From Xylaria sp. FL1777 (Eukaryota > Ascomycota > Sordariomycetes > Xylariales > Xylariaceae), in assembly GCA_022578965.1 (NCBI GenBank), contig MU400506.1, forward strand, positions 868,001 to 932,000: 64,000 bases of DNA, read 5' to 3'. Positions 56,462 to 64,000 of the stretch are shown piece by piece. How positions within the stretch are numbered: the first letter of the stretch is position 1; every line of letters begins with the position of its first letter. Below the pieces are notes generated by a model. The model was not told the DNA's origin. It saw only the letters and a program-made list of their open reading frames with translations, and did no database searches. The position numbers and the translations under genes were made by a program.

Positions 56462-59400
56462 TTATGTCCTTGGGCTTCTTAAAAAGCTGACTACACCACC
56501 ACAATACCCTACTAGATTATCTAATCTTTCACACTCCTCGGCTTGATGCTGCTTCCATTCCCCCAGTGCGCTCATGAGGGTATCGCTCTCGATGATTAAA
56601 TCAAAGTGTAGCCTCAAGAAGACCGTCATCCACGCCTGGGTAAGTTCATAGTCTCGTCTTGCCTTAAGACGACTTGTTAAGGCTCGAATAAATTGTAGTA
56701 ACTCGTTTGAGTCGTCATCTTCACCAGACGAAAGTGACCGGAGTTCAAGATCTGCGGTAGCCGGAGCAAGAGCCTTTAACTGCTCAATGAAATCGTCATC
56801 TGTAGGAAGAGTCAATGAATATTGCATGGAAATAGATTAAATACTGAATATCTTACAGTTTCCACTAGCGGCCCCAGCCCGCAAACTACCTGTGAATGCT
56901 TGCTCCATTCTGTTTTGGTCAAACTTCGTAATTCTCGACTCGTTTTGGCTCTCGTTGGATTTTGCTTCGGGAGCATTCGGGTTCGAAGAAGGCGCCCCAG
57001 TTGTTGATGGAAGAAAGAAAGGTGCCTTTTCGGGAGCTTTCAGTGGTTCTTTTGGCTTGTTTCTCTTTTTGATCAGGTCGAGATGTAATAGAGTTTGCCA
57101 TCTGCTTCTTGGGACTAAGCTCAAAGTCATCATATCAGCACTGAGCTGGTCTAGACTGGGTGCAGCAACTTGATCTTCATATTCTACCGTGTCGCCGTCT
57201 TCAAATGCTGCCTCCAGTAGCCCTTCGCCGCCTTCTCCCGAGGCCGTGGGCCCGGAGACCTGGTCCACAACGCTCTCAGATATTTGCTTCGTCGATACGT
57301 GTGTGAAAAAGCTCCTGTTGTTCCAGATATTAACACCCAGCTCGCCCTCAGATGCAGCAGCAAGATATTCGCCTGTGGCTGAGAATGCTAAAGCAGTGCA
57401 GGGTTTTTCGAGCCGGATTGCGTCGATAAGATGACTTGTAGGTAGATCCCAAACTCTTATTACGGAGTCTTGCGACGCGGCTACTATCCAGCGACCGTCG
57501 TTCGAGAATGTGAAATCATTGATTTTGCCCTGGCAACCCCAGAATTCACGAATTGTTTGCCTTGTTTCTATGTCTACCACGCGAATAGACCCATCGTCAC
57601 ACGAGAAGGCTATGAGATCGCTTGCAGGATGATAACGACAGCCCGTGATCGCAGTCATTGGGGCCCAGTTGATTTCGTGTACTAAGTTTCCCGTCAGAAA
57701 TTCCCAAAACTTCACTCGGCCATCGAGAGAGCAGCTGATCACGAGGTGGTTCATCGAATCAACAACAATTCCAGTGACCGAATCCACATGCTTGCCCATC
57801 CCCGGGAGGAATTTAGAAGATGCGCGAGCTTGAAGTTGCATGACTGTGTCTGCCTGCCTCGCTTGCTGCATCTTGACCCGTCTAGCCTGTGCGGGTGACA
57901 ATTTGGACGGGAACCGCTGCCTGTGCAGACCTGATTGCAAGTTGAACATGTCAATCGACCCACCAACAGATCCAACAACAGCAAAGGTTCCGCAGGAGCT
58001 CATCGTGACGGTTGATACATTCGCACCGTCACCGGTCTGAAACGCCCACCTGCCTGCACGCTTGCGTCCCCAGAACCAAGTGCGTGCAAATGGGTCGTCT
58101 TTGTGAGCGGTGACAACGCTTTCCCAGCCAGTCATGCCACTAATCTCAGCATCCAGTGACTTCTTTGGATCTCGCGTTTTCTCCCATAATGGTTGCTTTC
58201 CCGGAAGAGCGCCCATGCCACCATCTCGGTTGAGTGAGCAAGCGATGCAGGTAATTTCTGGAGCCTTTAGATCTTCAAGGGTCGTGGTTGGACCGTGGCC
58301 CAGGGCGTTCGTGGACAAAAGCCCATATTTCTTGGCTTTCTTTCGTATATTTCCCTGACTTAATTCGGTACTTTGGCCATCTCGGCGAAGACTCCATCCC
58401 CATAAACTCCTATCCTTCCCTCCACTAAGAAGCCATTTATTGCCTGCTTCAGCACCATCAAAATCCGAGGGCAAGAAGCGAAGAGACGTCACAGGCGCTG
58501 CATGGCCGCTTCGGGTCTGTAGTATCCTTGGTATAGGCGAAAACGGAACCTGGTCGAATATCCAGGTCTTAAGGGAATTGTCCCGGCCACTTGTGACGAT
58601 GACGGGTTGACCTGCTAGGAACTCGACCTTACTCACGCCACCACGGACATTGATGCCGTCTCGCGTTGGTGGGTTATGGGCGCTCCTTAGGATGCCCATT
58701 ACTCGACCACCATTATTTAAATCCCAGAAAGTTATATCGCCGCTCGCATTGGTTGCGGTTGCCATAACGCCATCCTCACGGCCGTCCTGCCCCGCGCCCA
58801 TGCCGTCCGTTCGGAAAGCAATACTTGTCACAGGAGCGTCTTCTGCACCCGCGTTGACTTGAATAAGCGTCTTATCGGTGAGAACGTTCCGGATAATGAG
58901 TGGTCCCGCAGCATAAGATATAGCCATGAGAGACAATGCGTGTGAGGGCTCCATACACGTGACGGCACCGCATGTAGACGACGGAGGCAGGAGGGTGTGG
59001 ATGAGCTTCCCAGTCGACACATTCCAGATCTCTATCCAGCCATCTCTACGCCCGACAAAAATCTTATTAAGATAAGTCGGCATTGTGCATATGCCTCCGG
59101 TGATCTCGTTGTCGCCCTTCCGAGCAGCCATTGTAAAGAGCGTAGTGTAGTGCTCAAGCGTTGCCGTCGTCCAGACCTCTATCCTCGTCCCCGAGCAAGC
59201 CACTATCCAGGACCCAAATACGAGGATCTGCTTGATAGGCTGTTCCAAGTCGGATGGGAGCTCCAAGTGGCCGACCTTCCTTCCCCGCTCAAAAATCCAG
59301 ACTCCCTGGGAGGTACCACTACTGGAATCACCCCATGCTGCAAAGACCTTCTTTTTCCACGCGTAGGTGGCAGTAATTTCGAAAGGCGTCTGCGGCCTGG

Positions 59401-59703
59401 TCATAAACACAAGATTAAGACCACGCCTCAGGTCGTACGTCTGTAGCGATCGACCGGCCGAGGTGGTGACCTGGAACGTGGTCTTGCCTAGGGGGGTCGA
59501 GGTGAAGGGCACGCCGGTCGGGGAGACTAAGCCTACAGTCTATAGATATCGGTCAGCGCACGTCTTCATGGTAGCGACGAGAGTCTAGTTACCCGAAAGG
59601 GAGCGAAGATACGAGACCTCTGAGCGGGCTCGGCTTTGGTCTTCACGACGGAGCCCAGCTTCTGGCGCTTGACCAGCGGTCCCTCCTCGGCGGAATGAGG
59701 CAT
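56462..59703 (-). CDS. UTP21: U3 snoRNP / SSU processome WD40 protein Utp21
   Basis: Exons 59703-59593, 59539-56857 and 56799-56462 give 1043 residues. After a basic start (MPHSAEEGPLVKRQKLGS), two sets of WD-type repeats follow: GWIEIWNVSTGKLIHTL, DITFWDLNNGGRV, DNSLKTWIFDQ, KDRSLWGWSLRRDG, GRVKFWEF, GSIRVVDIETRQTIREF and SVIRVWDLPTSHLID. The C-terminal helical domain (from about LSLVPRSRWQTLLHLDL) with DDFIEQLKALAPATADLELR is the Utp21 domain. Utp21 (WDR36 in animals) belongs to the UtpB complex, which helps fold pre-rRNA for the small subunit in the nucleolus. The last intron joins SGN-Y with DDFIEQ in phase 1. Size agrees with fungal Utp21. Confidence 0.92.
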
Positions 59704-60110
59704 CGTGATCTCGAATACGGCTCGCAATATGTGTCGCCAGGGTTATTTCCCTCTCTAATGGTGCGCAGGCATCCCTTTCGAGGTAACGGAAGTACTAGGC
59801 CGTCTGTAATAGTAGAAGAGCTTCTACGACCGAGAAAGTAAGTGCGCACGACTGCTGTCGCGGTTCTGGAACTTTTTTAGTTTGCAATAATTTTGGCTTC
59901 TAATTGAGCCAATCAGAGGCTCCTATTGGCCATAACCCCTCCACAATTCCCAAGCCACCACCTACGCTAAGTATGTAAGTAGGTTGCAGTTAGGTTGCGG
60001 TTCATCAGTTTTACAAAAGTAATGCTACATCTTTAGTTGTGTCTTGTTTTGCCCTGCTCGCGATCCGTGTCATATTATCAGCTTTACTTAAGGAAGCACC
60101 TAGAGCCCCC
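59704..60110. other. Intergenic: UTP21 promoter to transposon end
   Basis: No gene. Contains CCAAT-like ATTGGCC near 59926 in the UTP21 promoter region. The left end of the transposon begins at about 60111. Confidence 0.5.
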
Positions 60111-60129
60111 GGCCACCTAACCGGATGGG
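60111..60129 (+). repeat. Left terminal inverted repeat, 19 bp
   Basis: GGCCACCTAACCGGATGGG, perfect reverse complement of 60895-60913. Confidence 0.85.
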
Positions 60130-60411
60130 CTAAATAACGGTTAACACCAGTACCTAGCCTTAAAAAAACAGATCTCCTTCTCTTACACTAAAGAGGTCTA
60201 TTATCTATTCTTTAAACATACGTAGTCTCCCAAATTTCTATTTGTTTTTGTTTAAATTAGTTCGTATAAGTCATATAAAGGTAATAAATTATTTCCACCT
60301 CATTAACCCAAGCTTTAGATTAGATGTAAAGTTGCCGCTTATATGGCGAGTACGGCTAGCTAGGAACAATAGCTTTTATTTTCGAGCGTCTTCGCAGTCA
60401 CCCGTTCGTAG

Positions 60412-60831
60412 TCACTTCGTATTTCCAGCTTGACAAGTCCTCTTTGAACTTCTGTCCTTGGGGACTTTCGCCCGTAACTTTGTATTTATACTAGGGTTCC
60501 TTTTGATAAACCGGTCAATCCAATGGCCACCGATCTTGTGGCAACTCCCCTGGGACCTCAGAATACACTGAGCAAACTGGACGATTTCCCAGCGGTATGG
60601 GCGTCGGCCAGCGCTTTCAGACTTGCGAATCCAGTCAATTATCTGACCTTCTATGTCAGAGTTGAAAAGACGGTCAGTTTCGTGCGCTCGTTTGCGTGAG
60701 ACACCCCCACGAAATCGATCCGAGAGCGTTGAGGAGGGTATTCCATATAGGTCGGCTGCAGCCCTTTGTGATTGACCGTTTTTGACTGCTGCAATTGCAG
60801 CAGAAATTTTCTCTTCGTACTCTGAAGACAT
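60412..60831 (-). CDS. Pogo/Fot1-like transposase fragment, HTH-psq + CENP-B domain
   Basis: 139 residues starting MSSEYEEKISAAIAAVKNGQ. The first 45 form a Psq-type helix-turn-helix (SQRAAADLYGIPSSTLSDR), followed by a CENP-B/Tc5 DNA-binding domain (IEGQIIDWIRKSESAGR ... GGHWIDRFIKRNPSI). This is the N-terminal third of Fot1/Pogo-type transposases. The frame stops where the linker to the DDE domain would begin, and no remnants of that domain were seen in the 280 bp to the left repeat. The frame is open without stops, so either the deletion is recent or the DNA-binding piece is maintained. It might bind its own end repeats or repress related elements (speculation). Confidence 0.78.
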   Translation of the reverse strand: MSSEYEEKISAAIAAVKNGQSQRAAADLYGIPSSTLSDRFRGGVSRKRAHETDRLFNSDIEGQIIDWIRKSESAGRRPYRWEIVQFAQCILRSQGSCHKIGGHWIDRFIKRNPSINTKLRAKVPKDRSSKRTCQAGNTK

Positions 60832-60894
60832 TGCGAAGTCGGTAGAGCAAAACGGTTGTTTTGATGGTACAATTGTTGTTGACCGCTATTATAA

Positions 60895-60913
60895 CCCATC
60901 CGGTTAGGTGGCC
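60895..60913 (-). repeat. Right terminal inverted repeat, 19 bp
   Basis: CCCATCCGGTTAGGTGGCC, perfect inverted copy of 60111-60129. Confidence 0.85.
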
Positions 60914-62582
60914 AATCCGGGTAGGTGGCTATACTTCGTATGTACCTCTGCAATTACGGGCGATCCACTTTTCCCCTTATCTAATTGTTATCGTTATAGG
61001 TATACCTACCTAGGTATGTAAGTACCTAGTCTAGGGAAGTACTTTTCTAACCCGAGGCCATACCCTAAATTGGTAGTTAGGCAGATAAAATTTATAAATA
61101 TAGGTGTTCCTTCCATATTTTTTGTACCCATTACATCAGAGGTTCACCTTCAAAAATGCATCTAACTGCCCCTCCCGTCTATACTTCTTCCGTGACCATA
61201 AACAGATATGCCATCCAAAAAAGATATGCCATTGGCTGCCTTACCCGTCCGCCACTCACTAGACCCTATTTGGTATACGTGAATGGATGAAATTTTTGGA
61301 TCCCTGCTGTCATTCTTTTATACGAATACAGACGTCACGGTACCTACACTACATACCTAGGTAGGTAGGGCTGCCCCTGGCACGTGCGTGACAGATGTAC
61401 ATATAAATAATACGACACAATGAGGAATCGAACATGTGAAGCAGCCCGCTCACCTGCCGGCCCGCCATCGTCATCCTCATCGTCGTCACAACAATCATGA
61501 GTTGTCCCTATCTACACGTTCCTTGTCTAGGCAGCTCCCAGAAAAGGAAGTATACCACGTAGGCAGTGTGATAAGATGTAGGCAGATAACAGTCTCTATC
61601 TCCTCCACTTTAAACAGGTATCTAGATAGTCCAACCTAGATTATCTCACTCCTTCCCAAGAGCCCAACCGATCGACTCGCATGAACACTGTCGCCCGAAC
61701 GTTACAGAGGCACCGTAATTCGATGATTACGATTGTTTCCTTAGCGGGATTTCCTCTTTGGTTAGTGGCCCGGCCATAACCTGAAGCAGCTGGCCTAATT
61801 GATGGTCGCCTCAATCATTGCTAACCGTATCCTCTTCAGCTTTCCATGCTATCTCCCTTTTTACACCGCTACTCAACTCTTACGTACTTAAGTATCTATT
61901 CATGTCCAGAAAAATACAGTCGTCGACGAAAAACAACAGCCTGGCACTCTCGATCGACACATACATACTATGCGTGTTGCAATCGGTGAGGAGGTCGGTA
62001 TCAGGTATTAGTGTCTTCCGCAGGAGATCTGGCGTAAGCATGGCCAGTAGATCTACGATCTTTGCCCCAGTTTTGGCACTACCCTAGGTATGAGGTACTG
62101 TATGCAGGTACCTTATCCTACCTAGGTAGGTATAGCACCCACAATTTGCTATCTTTTTGTTTTGTTTTCTTTGTTTCCTCTTCCTCGAGGTAGACCAGAG
62201 CCCTTGGCCTCCCGGTCTTCGTACTGCAGCTAAGACGTCTGAGAATAGCTGAACTTCTAAAGCAAGATTCCGACGGCTGTCAGTTGAGGCACTGGGCAAC
62301 AACTTCATCTACAGGAAGAATACGCAAAGCTGGAGTCTATGACGACATATTTTTTTTAATGCAATAATATCTATTCTCTCGTTCCCGCCCAGTTGCTTCC
62401 GCTCTTCTGTCTTACCACTGGATTACACCACAGTGAGACATCCGCCAGTTGCTTAGTCGACTTACAGGTGGCACTGGCTAGCACTGACCTCAGAGAGGGT
62501 ACCGCCCAGATTAACTGACTAAGTTAGCCACCGACAACCGGGGAAAAAGTGGTCTTAGTTTGTTTAGCTTTGTTTCTTCAAA
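60914..62582. other. Intergenic, 1.7 kb, upstream of VIP1
   Basis: Rich in TACCTAGGTA-type sites (61010-61034, 61341-61370, 62092-62132). Short frames only; no gene recognised. Confidence 0.5.
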
Positions 62583-64000
62583 ATGGAGGCCAACTCAAAT
62601 TCAAACTCAAACTCAAACTCGATATCAAGCCGCAGCAGTTTTTCTACCAAGCGACTCTCCTCCATTCAGGACCTCAGTTACCACGGCCAACTGCTCGATC
62701 CCGCCGTCTACCAGCGTCCTTCGCCCTCCGAGTCGGACGGGAACAAGCGTGTCTCTGTCTCATCCCTCTTGTCTCTGGTATCGGCTCGTGGCGTTGCGAG
62801 CTCCGCCGCCTCCTCTGCCGGATCCGACTACGGCACCGTGCAACGTTCTACCTCCGGCCAGGGTCTCATGACTTCGGGCAAGGGTCTTGGCCCCTCCCCG
62901 GGCCAGTCAGAAGCCAGCCTCTCTAACGTCACTGTCACCACCTCGTCCAGTCCCAACTCCCAAAGTCTTGCTGGGAATGGCCCGCAGTTGACGCCGCACC
63001 ACACAAATCCGCTCGACGCCGTGAGGCGCAGCCCGGTGCCTTCTCATCCTCCCCAAACCTCTAATCCCGCCGCTCGATCTCAGGTGAAGAGAGATCGGAG
63101 TAGAACGAAACGTCGCTTCAGTGGGAGCACTGCGACTAGCAGTCACAGTCAAAGCAGCGAGCGAGGTCCGCAGTCTAGGGAGAAAGAAGACACGAAGCCG
63201 GCACCCTGGGGCATCATTGGTGTCTGTGCTCTGGATTCGAAAGCCCGTAGTAAACCTAGCAGGAATATTCTTAACCGTATCATCGCTAACCGCGACTTTG
63301 ACGTTGTCGTTTTCGGAGATAAGACTATTTTAGATGAAGGTACGTCACGTGCATCGTGTAAGTTGAGTTATAACACGTCATTTCTAACAACTGAATAGGT
63401 GTAGAAAATTGGCCGATATGTGATTATCTGATATCATTCTATTCCGATGGGTTCCCACTGGACAAAGCTATTGCCTACGTTAAGGCTCGGAAGCCATTCT
63501 GCGTCAATGACGTTCCCATGCAAAAGATCTTGTGGGACAGACGGCTCTGCCTCCGTATGTTAGACAAGATCAATGTCCCGACACCACAACGGATCGAAGT
63601 GAATCGTGACGGGGGGCCAGACTTGCTCACTCCTGAGGTTGCAAGGCACACCAAGGAAGTTTCTGGTGTTGAACTAGAAGCCGCAGATTTTGGGCAGTAT
63701 CGCGCCCCTAGGCAGGTCGAGTTGCTTGATGACGGTGATATACTCAGCGTCGACGGTGCTCTATTAAAGAAGCCCTTTGTCGAGAAACCAACTAGCGGGG
63801 AGGATCACAACATTATTATCTATTTCCCACGGTCTGCGGGTGGCGGTGCACGGAAGCTCTTCAGAAAAATCGGCAACAAAAGCTCCGAGTTCGTAGAAGA
63901 TCTCGTAGTTCCCCGTGCAATTACCGAACCGGATAGCAGCTTCATATATGAGAAGTTCATGCAAGTAGATAATGCAGAAGACGTCAAGGCTTACACGGTT
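62583..64000 (+). CDS. VIP1: Vip1/Asp1 inositol pyrophosphate synthase (PPIP5K), 5' part
   Basis: Partial gene: exon 1 is 62583-63339 and exon 2 runs from 63399 past the window end, giving over 450 residues so far. A long disordered N-terminus begins [13 protein letters not shown] and is Ser/Pro-rich to about residue 205. The conserved domain then starts at [19 protein letters not shown], with [19 protein letters not shown], the [17 protein letters not shown] motif and the ATP-grasp part [13 protein letters not shown] and [14 protein letters not shown]. This is the kinase of diphosphoinositol pentakisphosphate kinases, which phosphorylate IP6/5-IP7 at position 1; the C-terminal phosphatase-like domain must lie beyond the window. 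Inositol pyrophosphates act in phosphate sensing and, in fission yeast, polarised growth. The 59-nt intron falls after LDE in phase 1. Confidence 0.9.

Larger units (their letters stand above)
60111..60913. mobile_element. Truncated Fot1/Pogo-type DNA transposon (~0.8 kb)
   Basis: The ends are perfect 19-bp inverted repeats: GGCCACCTAACCGGATGGG at 60111-60129 and its reverse complement at 60895-60913. A weaker match continues inward. Inside is an intact frame for the DNA-binding half of a Pogo-superfamily transposase (60412-60831), but there is no DDE catalytic domain. A near copy of the end (CCGGGTAGGTGGC) lies just outside at 60917-60929. The clear target-site duplication expected (TA) was not resolved, so the true outer limits may be a few bases away. 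It could move only with a helper transposase. Confidence 0.7.

Noticed and set aside
49700..57000. GNAT, MFS transporter and class II aldolase genes as a metabolic cluster.
   Set aside because: No core biosynthetic gene or pathway regulator is present, and the spacing and flanking housekeeping genes (ECM11-like, UTP21) argue against a cluster.
1..64000. CRISPR arrays, rRNA genes, integrative elements or telomeric repeats.
   Set aside because: None seen; the window is eukaryotic nuclear DNA with no spaced direct repeats, rRNA or TTAGGG arrays.

Overview
The window reads as nuclear DNA of a filamentous ascomycete (Pezizomycotina, most likely Sordariomycetes; Xylariales is only a guess). Reasons: genes with short GT-AG introns (about 50-150 nt) and CTRAC/CTAAC-like branch points, an AA9 lytic polysaccharide monooxygenase, fungal-type Svf1, Fox2, Utp21 and a Sat4/Hal4-type kinase, and long intergenic stretches sprinkled with palindromic TACCTAGGTA sequences. 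I rebuilt 20 protein-coding genes exon by exon; in all but the acetyltransferase the junctions are phase-consistent without adjustment. There are also one tRNA-like gene and one truncated DNA transposon.

Left part (1-12.9 kb): a strongly divergent but apparently intact histone H4 variant with six introns (minus, 877-1826); a gene-poor, AT-rich stretch to about 5.6 kb; a Gfd2/YDR514C-type RNase H-fold exonuclease-like gene (minus); a Ser-type tRNA interrupted by about 170 nt; Svf1 (minus) and mitochondrial ribosomal protein uL11m (plus), which are divergently transcribed.

Middle (14.8-40 kb): Sat4/Hal4-like protein kinase, mitochondrial chaperonin Hsp10, secreted AA9 LPMO, cystathionine gamma-lyase, a full-length ABCC transporter, an RNF216/TRIAD3-type RBR ubiquitin ligase, and two neighbouring genes for unknown histidine-rich, low-complexity proteins. 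All are on the plus strand.

Right part (40-64 kb): the peroxisomal multifunctional beta-oxidation enzyme Fox2 (minus), a Tda10-type P-loop kinase (plus) with a palindromic GATA/CGG-N10-CCG element upstream, an ECM11-domain meiotic protein (minus), a GNAT acetyltransferase with either a 49-nt intron or a frameshift (minus), a DHA2-type MFS transporter in eight exons (minus), a class II aldolase-family protein (minus), the SSU processome protein Utp21 (minus), a Fot1/Pogo-type element that kept its terminal repeats and DNA-binding domain but lost its catalytic domain, and the 5' part of a Vip1/Asp1 inositol pyrophosphate synthase running off the window end.

The genes are mostly unrelated housekeeping and accessory functions. 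I see no convincing secondary-metabolite cluster. The most unusual items are the H4 variant, the split tRNA-like gene, the deleted transposon and the histidine-rich gene pair. All exon joins are by eye and no database search was possible.
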